Assembly (NCBI RefSeq): GCF_030936135.1
Contig: NC_082599.1
Location: 7,488,847 to 7,552,846, forward strand
Source of the DNA: Gavia stellata
Taxonomy: Eukaryota; Chordata; Aves; Gaviiformes; Gaviidae
DNA: 64,000 nucleotides
Direction of reading: 5' to 3'
Shown here: in pieces, positions 25,301 through 37,600 of the stretch
Layout of the letters: each line of letters begins with the position of its first letter
Numbering within the stretch: the stretch's first letter is position 1
Program-made: the position numbers and the translations under genes
Notes under the pieces: model-generated
What the model was told of the DNA's origin: nothing
What the model saw: only the letters and a program-made list of their open reading frames with translations
The model's database searches: none

Positions 25301-28300
25301 GGTAAGTTGGCCTCTTGCCCAGACCATGTATCTCTTATGACAGGCTCCTTAAGGACCAAGTCTAAATGGAAGCCAAAAGAAATATGTCTTACTAAGTGAC
25401 ACAAGGGTAACTTTCTGAGTCTGATTCTGAGCCCATTTTAACTGATTTTGCACTGATACAACTCTGCTGGCTTTAACTGCATTAATCCAGGTTTGTACTG
25501 ATGCAAGCAGAGAGCCCCAGTGCCTTTGACATTGGTACAAAAACAAATTTCTGAAAACGCTGAAGTTGCAACCAGTGACCTAGGCAGTATTTTAACAATT
25601 GCATTCACATCTGGCCTCTGGAAGATTTCTCGGTTGTTTGTCTGCCTCGTTGTTAGCAGAGCCCAATCGCTATGCTACCTTAGGTAAGGGGGGGAACGTT
25701 CATGATCTTTTACGGCTCATCGCTGCTAAGAGAATTACATGAACAACTGATAAAAACCCCACTGACCGAAACAGAATAATCTTCTACAGTCTTGACTGAG
25801 CTTTGTACCAGGCTTTCAGGGCCAGACTGCCCCTGCTCCTGAGACAGGTACCGCAAGAATTGCAAAGCTGTTCCAGGAGGTCTGAGAAGGGCGGGGAAGA
25901 GCTTAGACAAGTGTTGCTGTTGATGGGAGCAAATAGTAACATCCCAGGGGATGTCAAAGCTTCTGCTCTCTTCCACGTCTCTGCCAGAGCTTGTTTAGAG
26001 CCAATGCTGTTCATTGTTTCTCTCTACCAAATACCCCAGTGATACTTGGCGAAGAGGACACCAGGGTAAGCATTCAGCCTACCGTGAGTATTACTAGCAC
26101 TTCTGAAGTTTGAGCTGCTCCAATGCAGCATCCCAGGTTGGATTCGTAGTGAAAATATTCACATGATGCAACTATTCTTTTCTTTTTTTGGCTCTTCTTT
26201 ATGCTATTTATAAGGTGCCTTTTTCTTGGACCTCACAAGAAATGTGGCTCTGCCTTCTCAAATACTCTCACCCTTAGGACTGGATTTTACTTCTATCTGA
26301 TCTAATGTAGGTTTGCTCAGGGAAACTGTGGGCTGCAACAGCATCCACCTCTAGCCACCAGAAATAATGTGATCCATGATTTGTGTGAGTTTGGGCTCAA
26401 CCAGTGGGCACAGTCTGTTTCTCTTACTTGTTGATGTTGGGCTGAACAGGGCTGGAACACGCTGCAGCAGCCTTGTCAGGCCCACAGTGCCATTGCCAAG
26501 CAAAATCCCACTGAAATCGGTGTCGCAATGAAAGTGCAAAAGTCTTGATGGTCACTGATGATCTGTTGGGTAGGCACAAAATGGCAGCTGTGGAGTAACA
26601 CAAGGAAGCCTGATGCTGTGCACTGATACCAGTGTGACAGATAAGGTAACGGGATGTCAGTCTGCTTTCACTTCCCGAGCATACCCCACGGCTTGTTTGG
26701 TGAATAAATTTTTCCTCATCTCTGTTCTCCTTTTTCCCTCCCCCATCGAGTTTGTAGTAGTGTTCGTCCCATTCTTGTTTTAGGAAGGCACCCCGACTGG
26801 AGTCCTTTTCTGTCAAGAGGAGAGAGTGCAATTTAGCTGATCTGTAACCGTCTGTTTCCATTCATTCCTGAGGTTTTCCAGCTGCCCACAAAAACAATGC
26901 ACTGATACACTCTGTGCGGACTTGAACCACGTCCAGAGCAAAGGGTTAGGTGGGGCCGGGACACTCGGGGAGTGTTCTTTGTCCTGGAAAATAGAGCGGA
27001 TACCAGCACGACACAGTCAGAAAGACAATGGCGGAGGAGCAGTCTGCTGATTCCCCAGCCTACACATGGTCCATACGCCAGACTTTGGGGTCAAGCATCC
27101 AGCTCCTTGCCGGGCAAATGTCAGGAGTACCAAACTCGAGCATCTAAGCACCGGGAGGAAAAACAAACTGAATTCCAAGGGGGGCTGATGCTGCACTTTC
27201 ATGGACGTAAAGTAGACAGATTTCATCAGAAAGGGTGCAATACATAGTTAATTTTTCTGTTACACTCTGTCTCGTTTCTTTTATCTTCCTTCTTTTTCAT
27301 GGAGAGGCATAAAGTGAGTAATAAAAAATGCTAACAGCACAACTTCTTGATTTATACTGCCAGCAGATCTCAGGCAGAACTCCCTGTTGAGTTTGAGGGA
27401 ACAGCCTGATTAAAAATTGATGCCACAATATGGTCTGTCTTAGCAACAACACTCGCAAGTGAAATTCATCTAGGATATAAACTGTGACATTTAAAATGCC
27501 TGTTGGGTGAAACTTGACCAAAACAAAAATAATAATTGGTGTGCACAGCTCTGGGGAATAAAGGCAATTGCCATGCCACTTTATGGAATATCATGTGTGA
27601 ATCACTGAAGCTATTAAGTCTTCTGCTGCCTTTTTCCTGGCCTCAAGAGGTTAACTTCTTCCCAGAGCCATTCACTGGGGTGGGAAATAAGAACCGCGTG
27701 CATGTGCCACAGAGCTGTGTCTGGTCTGGGTACGCGGGTGATCTGGATTTTGTGTTGTTTGCCTGAGAGACCCGCTGGAGAGAATAATGAGGGGGGTCAA
27801 AAGCAGAATATTCTTTCTGCCAGAAGTGGTCTTTTAACCAGGCCTTTGCTTATTTGTTGGGGGAGATTACTCACAGGGTCACCTGGCAAAAATGACTGGA
27901 AGTTATGAAAGAAAGGGACTCCTGCCAACTATTTAAGAGAAAGAGGGAGAGAAATGGAGAAGAAACAGGAGAAAGAGCAGTGAGCTGGCTGCAGGGAAAG
28001 GGACGTTTTGTGATTCAGAGGAGAAGCCAAGAACCAAGGCTGTAAAGGGAGGGAGAGGACCCTGGGCTCCTTAGAAGTCTCGGTGCTATATTCTGGTGGC
28101 GTTCAAGCATAAATTGAAAGCTGAGGCAAAGAAAAAAGGCACAGGCACTTCTTGGAGCACAGGCACCTTGTGGACCCGTCATGGCAGAGGTGGAGCTCTA
28201 GGATGGTGTGAGCATAAAGCACCGAAGTGACCTGGAGCTCGGCACTGCTTCTGGAAGTGTAGGGCAGCTGGTCTTCCCCATCCCACTTCCAAAGAGGTGC

Positions 28301-30979
28301 AAAGTGAGCCTGTGCTACGAAACCAAGACCAGGAGGCTTAGCCGAGTCACTCACTGGTTGTTACTTGTTCACTGCACCCAAAGAGGTGCTTTGAGACTGA
28401 CGAAAGTGAGGGTGCTTCTGAGATACCCCCATGAATCTCAGCCTGGGCTGTTGTCACGCCAGCAGGGACCTTCTGTGGCCAAAGCAGGGCGGGCTCCCAG
28501 AGAATTTGGCCTTGAGCATGCCAACAAGGAAAGCTGTCGCAAGGCAGCAGTGATGCGCCCACTGAGATCCAAGGACAATGAAAATATACAGACCCAGCAC
28601 AGTTCCCTGCAGCTTACACCACTTTGACAAAACATCTGCTCACCCAGAATAAAATCCCTCCCCTATTCTAAGCAGATACAGTTCCCCCTGAAATAGCAAT
28701 AGGAGCTGCTGCATCTGCTCACACCATGGCCAGGCTTCAGCCCCAGGAGGATGAGGCCTTAGCTAAATCACGCTGAGCTGCCTGCTTTATCTTACACTCT
28801 CCTGTGAATAACTCTTCTTATTACACCTCTTTACACAAGCGCCAAACCCCAAGCAGGCAGGAAAGCCGTCCAAAATGCAGAAGAATTATGGCAGAGGCTC
28901 AAACATCACGGGGTTTTGGAAAGGTTATTCATTTAGTAACAAAGTAAATGTGCAAATCAAACTCTCTGGCAGCATTTGTGTGATGATAATCATGCTGATT
29001 AAGTGTTCGAGCCTCAGGATATGCTGGGAACGGCACTAGGACCTAGAAAATAACCACCCCATGGTTTTGGAAGACAGCTGCAGGCTCTTCCTGTTCTGCT
29101 CTGTAAGTGATCCATCTCCTCTCACAGATCTGTTCATTTTGGATGCAATTGCTCAAAATATGCATTACTTATGGTCATACAGATAAATACAAAGGGGACT
29201 AGCAGTTGTGCTGTTAACCCTTCAGATCCCTGTTAGGCCTAGCCATGCGATGAGGAAGCAAAAGATTCAGAGCCCAGTTTTACCTACGACTGACTTCTTT
29301 GATAAAGCCAAATCAATCACATTAGCTAAGGGTATTAACCTTAGGAAATACACTTTTCCTCTCTCCTCTCTAAATTTGGCTATTGTCTCCATTACCATTT
29401 GCTAATGAGAATGGTACTTGTTCTCCTGATTTCTGTGCTGATGAAGGAGAAGCTGATCACTTCAGTGGCCTTGATTCACTTCCAGCCTTAAATTTGATAC
29501 ACCATTTTCATCTCATCAGTGCTCTGCAAGCATGTTGGTGAATGTCTGATGTTTAAGGCATGGAGATGAATTCCCAGGGAGTTACAATGGCACAGAAGGG
29601 GCAGGAGGGAAGAACCAGGACAGAGGAGATGCTATTTACCTCAGTCGGATGCTTTGGGACTTTTCTCCCCTCCTCCTCAAGCACGAATTTCACAACTAAA
29701 CCACTGAAATGATAAAAACAATAGCTACTTCACCGTGGCGCTACTGAAATATGCAGTGTTGGAGCTCTTGAACAGGAACAGAAATGTGAAGAATTACTTT
29801 TAACCATATAGGAACATAGACGCGCTGTGGGCCAGCTATTTGGCTGCAGTAAATTGGTGCAGTCAGGCTAAACAAACTTGATTGAACTACCTGGCTTGCT
29901 TGATGAGCCAGTTCTGCACCAGGCTCCTAAGCCAGCCCATGTCCCTCTGGGACAGGCTGCAGTAGCCACCATACAGCTCTGGGCCTGCCCTAAGTCACGC
30001 TAATTGGCACTGCCTGCCTTCGGCGCTGGGTAATCACACTTTGCAGCTGGGAAATCAGAGCTTCACTGTCATTGCTGCACCCAGCAGAAGTCAAGAACAG
30101 CAAAGTACTGAGAGTGACATCTCCTGACACAGTTTGGGGTCTTTTCCATACAAGCTAAAGCGCTCGGCTGCTTCTTTCAAGGGGTGATTTGGACCCAAAT
30201 GGAAAAATCACTGATCTGAATGTTTTTATTATTCTTGTTATTACTATTATTTTTACTATTGTCATTCTGTCCTGCTAGGGAGGGGCTGGGAAAGGAAGAC
30301 TTTCTGCAAGAAATCAGTGGAAGCTTTGAGAACCTGGTAACCTATGCTCTCCCCTGGAGCTTCCATCATCCTGACAGCAAGTTTGTGTGAAAGAGTCAAA
30401 TGCCAATTTAAAAGAAAAAGAAAAAGGAAAAAAAAAAAAAATACCCCAAGAACTGGAACAAGGGAAACTCTGTCTGGTACTTCTTTCCAGCCAAAGAACT
30501 CTTTAATAGGAAACTATTAGACAAATCCCAGGCCTGGGGGGTTGTTACAGAGGTTTTGGATTCCTACCAGATTTTTTTTTGTGTCTCCAAACCTGTATTG
30601 TCTGAATGCAGCTGAAAAGAAGAATCATTCAGTGTAATCAGAAGTTTTTCCAATAGCATGGAAGTCCCTATTTGTGATGGGATGTGTGATCCTTAATCGT
30701 CAAGGGAGCTGACTATTAAATATCATTCATTAATAAATTGTAAGAAGAGAAGTCTGAAAGCTTTGAAATGCAGATTGAACTGAAATGATAAATTCCAGAA
30801 GTCAAAATGGTGTTTGCCTGCTTTTGTTCCTCTCACTCTTTTTTTTAAAAGGTAGATGACAAATTAATCCGTCCCCAACCCCCAGTGAAAAAACAAGCTC
30901 TATTATTTTCAGAAAAATAATTTCAAAGGGCAAGTCAATAATAGCAGGATACACACAAAATAAAACCTTTGGAATCCTG

Positions 30980-30999
30980 TTATTATTATTATTATTATT
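30980..30999. repeat. TTA microsatellite
   Basis: Between six and seven uninterrupted TTA units lie in intergenic DNA. Confidence 0.9.
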
Positions 31000-33900
31000 G
31001 TAGGTTCAGATGACTCAAATGTTATTATTTTCTTCTTGCATTACCAGCCAAGAAAACCAACGACAACCGCATAAAGCTCTGCAAATCTCAGCAGTTTTGA
31101 TTCCCACTTACATTACTGAAGCAGCTGTTGCACTCGCATAGTTTAGCAGGTCAGCTCTGCGTGTGGACTGGCCCACACTTCGCTTTGTCTTCTCGAAAAC
31201 TTTAGCTTGATTTAAGAGCAGGATTCATGCCTGCTCTGCAGAACTAAACTAAGCTTACAGTATTAGGCATGTTACTGTGTCAAAAGGGACTCAGTTATGT
31301 GCTAGTACCTTATGGCATATATAGCACATAGCACTGGTTCATATACAGGGAAGAGACTTGTTTTGGTGGTGGTTATCTTCAGTAAGGTATGCAAGGAAGA
31401 GGTCTATTCCATGGACACTCTTCTGCTATTGCTTGCTCTAAGCTGTTGGTTTCCAACAGCACAAAAAAATGCAAGGGGAAAGTCAACTGAAACCACAGAT
31501 GCTTGCCCATCTGTGAGTCAGGATCATTCACCTACCTTCCCACCACCATAATCATGGGGCAGCAACGTCAAAGCTTAAAAGCGCCTCTCCCAAAACATGA
31601 ATAAACCTGTGCTGACCATGAGTGAGTTGTCTTGCCCGATGTGGTGTCTTGCGGGGAAGGAGTTGCACTGCTCTCTGACCCCATCACACATGATGAACAA
31701 CGCTGGTGACCACCAAGAACTAGTCACAAGAGAAAACAGCTATCTTAGTTTATATCAGGCTAAACAAAGTGGTGGCATCCCAAAACTGCTGCAATGAGCT
31801 AAAAAAAATTTTAAAAATGCATTTTTTCTGTGGAATAGTGGGGACTGATCCTTCACCATCCCAGATCTTGGAGTATCCTAGCAGGAGCACATGAAATCAT
31901 TCTGACTTAGAGGAAGCATTCAGTGTGTTTTGGACTGTGTGAGTGCAGGTGTGAATGACTACACAAAGTGTAGATTTACTGCAATCCACTAGAGACCGTC
32001 ATATTTAAAGAAGGAATTTACATTAACAATTTCAATATGATTTCATGTTCACTTCACGGACAATTTGACTGAATATACTGGTACATTCCTCCATATGTTA
32101 ACATGCTTAAACCGGCACAGCTTGACTTGATTACAAACTGACTTATGCCGAACCACATAAGGATGGTCAGCTGTCCATGGAAAACATGGTGCATCCATTT
32201 GCTCTTTCTTCAGTGTTTCTGTTGCTCCATGGAAAATTAATACACATTTTACTTCTGTCCTTTTCCACTTTCTTCTCTGTGTGTTTGGTTTCCTTCATAG
32301 CCACGAGTAAATACGGGAACAGCTCAAATTGTGTGAGATGTTATTGCACCTCCTCTACTGACTGAATGGTTACTCTTGGAACAAAAGGACACCAAGCTAC
32401 GTGAGTGCCAACCACTGGACATTCATTTAACTGAATTTAACCTCTCCAATAAATCAGATGATTTAAAATTGAAAACCAAAACAAATCACCATTGCAATGC
32501 TGAAGATGCTGACCACATCAGGCAGATATCATCTGATTCAAGGACTTGTTAGCTATATCAGATTTACTCCTGGGCAAGAGTTTGAGCCCATGGATAGTAA
32601 AAATTTCAAACCCAAACCTGTTTTCACACGAATTAATCTTCCCGTGACTTGAATACAACAGGGAAAAGAAAGCTAAAAATAAACCAGACGAAGCATGGGA
32701 GCCAGGATATCTGTCAATGCTCCCAGAGTACTAAGACATGTTCTCTCTACGTTTTCACCCTGTCATTGCTTAGGCTTTAACAAGGACCATGGCTCTCCTC
32801 CTGGTGCCAGAGGTCGGAGATGTCCTTTGAAGCTGTTCAGTTCCTTTCTGCAGTCAGTCAAAGAGGTCACTGTTGACCAAGACTTTCTACTTAAAAAATT
32901 AATAAAACAGTTCTAGCAGACACCAAGGAGTGAATTCATTTTTACCAAGTCCAGATAGGTGTCTCTGGAGGAGGAGAGAAGAAAGCACAGGAAGGTGTGA
33001 GCTTTAGGGGGCCTCAATAGCAGGATAACACCTCTTGAATTCCCCGGGGAAGGGAGGTGGCTGTGCAGCCCTTTTGCCTGTATAAGCAGTTGGTAGAGAT
33101 CCATTTGAGCTATGACAACATCAAACATGCCAACAGTGGATCAGTAGGCAGTTTCCTCCTTACCTTCACTATATATACATTTACTGGGTAATATAGCAAT
33201 GCAAAAGTACTGCAGTTGCTCAGATATCTTCCAAGGATTCATTTGAAAGAGATATTCCATCAAATTCCCACATTATCCAGCTACAGAGAAAGGACATTTG
33301 TGTATGCAGGCATTCTGGCAGGAGCTACTTGCTTTGGGGCCAGATGTAATTCAAAGTTATTCTGAATATTACACTGCAGCAGCCTGGCCAAGCCCAGTAA
33401 TGCTGATTATTAGGGCTTTCCTGGTTTTCCAGATGGAGCTGATTTCATTTAGTTCTCTCTCTTGTAATTAATAACTTGTTCCTTTTGTTCATTTTTGAAT
33501 CTTTGTTTTAGCTCTAGCATTTTGTAGAATAGTTTCTAATTTACTTAATCCATTGCTTGCCTCCTCGGTGCACGTAGCAGAACTCATTCAGCCATACAGT
33601 TTAATGACGTACAGCTCACACCTCTGCTGCACAATCTCACATCCACTTCACATCAAGCTGGCATTTTTGTTATTTATATTTTATATGCTATAAACTCACA
33701 AATCATACCATTTCATACGAGAGCAATGTCAGTAATCTTTAAAAAAAAAACCCTAACCACTAGCAAACATATGGGATCTGTACATTCTGTCCTTTAAACA
33801 AGTGCAGATTTAGCAAGGAGGGGGAGGGAAAAGGAAGAGAAGGAGAGCCGCATCCCCCCGCTGCCAACGCAATGCATGTTCCTGCAGCATCAGTGTTTGG

Positions 33901-34269
33901 ATTAGGCCCGTGGCCACCCTACTTAGGTTTCAAATCAAGAAAAAAAGAGATGGAATTCAATTAGCCCCTGCCAGTTTTTAGCCATATTAGACTTATGCAT
34001 ACAGAGGATTTTTTTAAATAGCGTTCGCACGAGGCTAGCTGTTTGCATTGAGAGTGTGTTCATAAATGGGCTATCAGATGTTAATAAATGATGAGTATTT
34101 GGTCGGCAAGCATATTACAGACATGCATAAAACAAGCTATAGGTGACTGAATGCTAGCTGGTTACAAACAGGGCTCCGCACAACAGCACGGATTAACCAG
34201 ACTGCCTTTTTGGTGCTTTTAACTCCTAGCACACAGCAGCGTTCAGGCCAGGACTGAGGCTCCTAAGTG

Positions 34270-34855
34270 CTTCCACAATTTGGGCCCCTCACTACAAGAA
34301 GGACATTGAGGTGCTGGAGTGCGTCCAGAGAAGGGCGACGAAGCTGGTGAGGGGTCTGGAGCACAAGTCTTGTGAGGAGCGGCTGAGGGACCTGGGGTTG
34401 TTCAGTGTGGAGAAGAGGAGGCTGAGGGGAGACCTTATCGCTCTCTACAGCTACCTGAAAGGGGGTTGCAGAGAGGTGGGTGTTGGCCACTTCTCCCAAG
34501 TCACAAGCGACAGGACAAGAGGAAATGGCCTCAAGTTGCGCCAGGGGAGATTCAGACTGGATATTAGGAAAAAGTTCTTTACTGAGAGAGTGGTGAAACA
34601 GTGGAACAGGCTGCCCAGGGAGGTAGTGGAGTCACCCTCCCTGGAGGTATTCAAGGAGCGTGTAGATATGGCATTGTGGGATGTGGCTTGATGGGCATGG
34701 TGCTGTGTGGTGTGGGTGGGTTGTTTTGGTGTGTGGGTTTTGGTGTGTTTTGTGGTTTGTTTTTTTGTTTTTGGGGTTTTTTGGGTTTTTTTTTGTTGGA
34801 CTTGATGATCTTACAGGTCTTTTCCAACCTTAGTGATTCTGTGATTCTGTAATTC
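34270..34855 (+). mobile_element. CR1 non-LTR retrotransposon, 5'-truncated
   Basis: This is the 3' part of an avian chicken-repeat-1 LINE. The sequence from TTGGGCCCCTCACTACAAGA through TGGACTTGATGATCTTACAG to the terminal ATTCTGTG-type tandem octamers (GATTCTGTGATTCTGTAATTC) is diagnostic. The 5' part, with endonuclease and most of the reverse transcriptase, is absent, as in most CR1 copies. Between the end of the ORF2 remnant and the 3' terminus there is an about 100-nt G/T-rich stretch (34696-34797), longer and simpler than I recall for standard CR1 tails. Confidence 0.95.
34272..34691 (+). pseudogene. CR1 ORF2 C-terminal remnant
   Basis: An open frame without internal stops reads [20 protein letters not shown] and continues to [20 protein letters not shown], ending at the stop codon 34689-34691. 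This is the conserved C-terminal end of the CR1 ORF2 polyprotein, downstream of the reverse transcriptase domain. The intact frame suggests a fairly young insertion. With the catalytic domains missing it cannot move itself. Confidence 0.9.
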
Positions 34856-37369
34856 AAAAAATAAATACTAATCTACTAGAACATATAAACAAAAAATGAC
34901 TTTGAAGCATATAGATGAAGTGGGCTTGCACACAGTAGCTGTATGTTGGAGTCAGCCTGTACATCTGCATGTACGTGCGCAGTCCAGTGTATCCCGTTGA
35001 GGATGGGGAGGGATGTCAGTGGATCCCTCTCAGGGCTGGTCTGCACAGAGGGAAGTTGAACCACTGAACACTGGAAGCCATACAACAGAATATCTGCAAT
35101 ATCGCCGGTCTGACCCCAACATCAGTGGGACAGTCGCCTCCCCTGGTTGTGTGCACCAAGTGTCACGAAACCCAGGTGTGTGGATTTCTGGGCTTACACT
35201 GTTGTTCTCAGGGGAATGTGGGTGGATGTTTGTTCTTTATTTTCTTTTCTTTTGTCCTCCAACTACCTAGACCATCTGGGATTCCAGTTAGTGTATATTT
35301 TAAAGCCTTTGTTTCTTTATCCTTCATGCTGCACCATGACATTGAGTGTGCTTCAAATGAATGAAAAGCCTCCTTTAAAGCTAGTCACAATTCAATGCCT
35401 GTCTTTCTTTGGGACCACATTTGGTTTTTTTAACAGATTAATGGCCAGAAGGTCACAGCAGAGAGCAATGCATATGACTGAATATTAACTTTTAATAGAG
35501 TGCATTGAGCTCAGGAGCTGATTAGAGCCTTCATGAAGCAAGAGCAACACTAATCCTGGAAAGACTCATAAAATCTTTCGTAAGCTGCATTTAATTAAAA
35601 GAAGATGAAATACGCAAGAGTTGATGCACGAGTTGTACATTTGTGCATCCCACTCAGTGAATGAATCATTTCCCTGCCTTCTTCTCTGACACAGAAATAC
35701 CTTGCAATCCATTAAAGATGCTTAAATATTTTTACGGCTCCAATGGACCACATGTCATCACAAGCCACCCAGGACATGGCCATTGCAGGCCAGAGCTGCT
35801 CTGGGGTAACTATAGCACTTCTGCAATGATTTGGGTAGAGGATGACATGCAGACCCTAGGCTGTCTACAAGAGGACATAATTGCTTGTATCACTACTAAG
35901 GCAAACATCACCAAAACTTTCTAAATTCACAAAGTAGAATTTTTTTGTATTTCTATGCCCCCCATAACATATATATGGCATATGCGTATCTGGGGCAAAT
36001 CTCAATTGATGCAAGTCTACCAACGGTACCACTTCATCACGGGAACAGCATGTGTCCTTCTCACACAGGCACAGGTCCCGCTGTTACCAATTGCCCCAGT
36101 CCTGTTACTGGTAAAAAGCCACAGGGAGCCAAGAAGCTCTAACTGGAAGGATGAACTACAAGGTGGATGAGTGCGAGCTGATCAAACGGCAGCCAGATCC
36201 GGTGTCAGACCGGGATGCAGTACGGGACAAATCAGCCCCCTGCCCTGGCACAGAGCATGGACCCCTGCTCCTCCTGACTGCTCTGCAAAGGGCAGGATCC
36301 CATTGCAGACCCACAAAGCAGAGCAGCCCTTAAGGCACACGTGCCTTGTGCTCCAGTGTTCTGGGGACCTGTCAGCCTCACTCATGTCCCTTCGAAGGGC
36401 TGGGGACAGTGGTTAGATCAGCAGCTTTCACAATGGATTAACACAGAGCTTTGCAGCTCTGCCGGCACTGTGCCTGTGCCTGTCAGGATCCATCAGACAG
36501 CCAAGCCTTAGCAGCTAATAGAGTAATGGAGTGAAACGAATAAAATTACCCAGCCAGAAACACTCTTAGCTAAGACTGAACACAGCTTACTATTTTAAAG
36601 AAAGGAGGCTACCTGACTTTCAGGCGCTGAATGCAAGGGGAAGTGTCCAGGCTGTAGTAGATGGTCCATAGCTGAATGGGCAGAGCTGCCAAGCACCAAA
36701 TGGGGTTCAGGGGCACCGAAACAACTGGGATGGACTGGAAGCACCAAAGGGGCAGAAGGACGTGAAGAGGGTTGGGCAGAAAGTGACAGTGCTGTGGCTG
36801 TTTTCTTTGCTGCCGCCCCCTCAAAATGACATTGTCAGCTGAAGGGCTTATGAATCAGGGAGCAAAGAGAAGATTGCTCAGGTTTTGCGCCTTCAGGGAA
36901 TTTTTTTTAATATATTTTTTAATAACTCAGGATGAATGATTTTTATCACCTTCGCATCAGGACCAGCATGTTGTGCTCAGACAGACCCCGCGAGTCGGTC
37001 AGCTCCTGACATGATCCTCACGTGTGTCCTCACATGCATGAGCAGACCTTCCGACGGCTGTGCGCCCACGCTCGCCAATGCATGTGTGCAGCAACGTGAC
37101 CCCCTCCAGGCATCAGGAGTCAGCTGGGTCCATCACGTGGTGGCCCTGGATGGGGCAGAGTGGACACGTGTCAGACCACAACCGCACCGGGAAGCACATT
37201 CCTGGGTCTGCTTGTCACCACCAGTTCTGGCCCATCACCCCCATGTCCTTATAAATCACTGCAGAATAAAAAAACAAATTCATAGCACGTAAATCAAGCT
37301 TAGAAAGGTTGCAAGTCCATTCCCTCTTGAACTCATGCAAGTGATGGAAAAAAAGTACTTAGAGCCAAA

Positions 37370-37464
37370 AGCTGGTGTTTAGCAATTTATTCTACGGGTC
37401 AGTGAGTGGGAAGGAGGGTGATGCCTGGTCTCAGCAGGCCATCACTGGTAGGATGAAAGCTCAG
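37370..37464 (-). other. CRYGN 3' UTR
   Basis: This short 3' UTR follows the TAG stop and ends at a canonical polyadenylation signal; the exact cleavage point is inferred. Short UTRs are typical of crystallin transcripts. Confidence 0.75.
37386..37391 (-). terminator. CRYGN polyadenylation signal AATAAA
   Basis: TTTATT on the plus strand reads AATAAA on the minus strand, 74 nt after the stop codon. A U-rich run follows downstream. Confidence 0.8.
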
Positions 37465-37600
37465 CTAGAAGTAGTTGATGACTCTTCTGATGGACTGGAC
37501 GCTCGCGCTGCGTGCCTGCCACGCGTTGAAGCTGCTGAAATCGCCCCGCTCCACCACGTACATACGGCCTCGGTAGTTGGGCTCCTCATACAGCACCCAC
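37465..37600 (-). CDS. CRYGN: CRYGN coding exon 4 (Greek-key motif 4) and stop
   Basis: The 136-nt coding part lies after acceptor GCTCAG|GTGG. It encodes residues 139-183: AWVLYEEPNYRGRMYVVERG through SVQSIRRVINYF, then TAG at 37467-37465. It is a complete fourth Greek key. The phase (completing GC|G, Ala139) fits exon 3 exactly. It lies 5.6 kb from exon 3. Confidence 0.94.

Larger units (their letters stand above)
20111..37370. other. Intergenic region between WDR86 promoter and CRYGN 3' end
   Basis: This 17-kb region has no recognisable gene. It holds a perfect short-loop inverted repeat at 22346-22385, a TTA microsatellite at 30980-30999, a CR1 retrotransposon copy at about 34270-34855, and AT-rich stretches around 33400-34150 with TAATTA-type motifs. 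Open frames are short and have no family resemblance except the CR1 remnant. Confidence 0.8.

Noticed and set aside
25412-25535. Possible ancient repeat with repeated TTGYACTGATRCAA motifs
   Set aside because: The internal similarity is short and imperfect; I could not assign it to a family with enough support.
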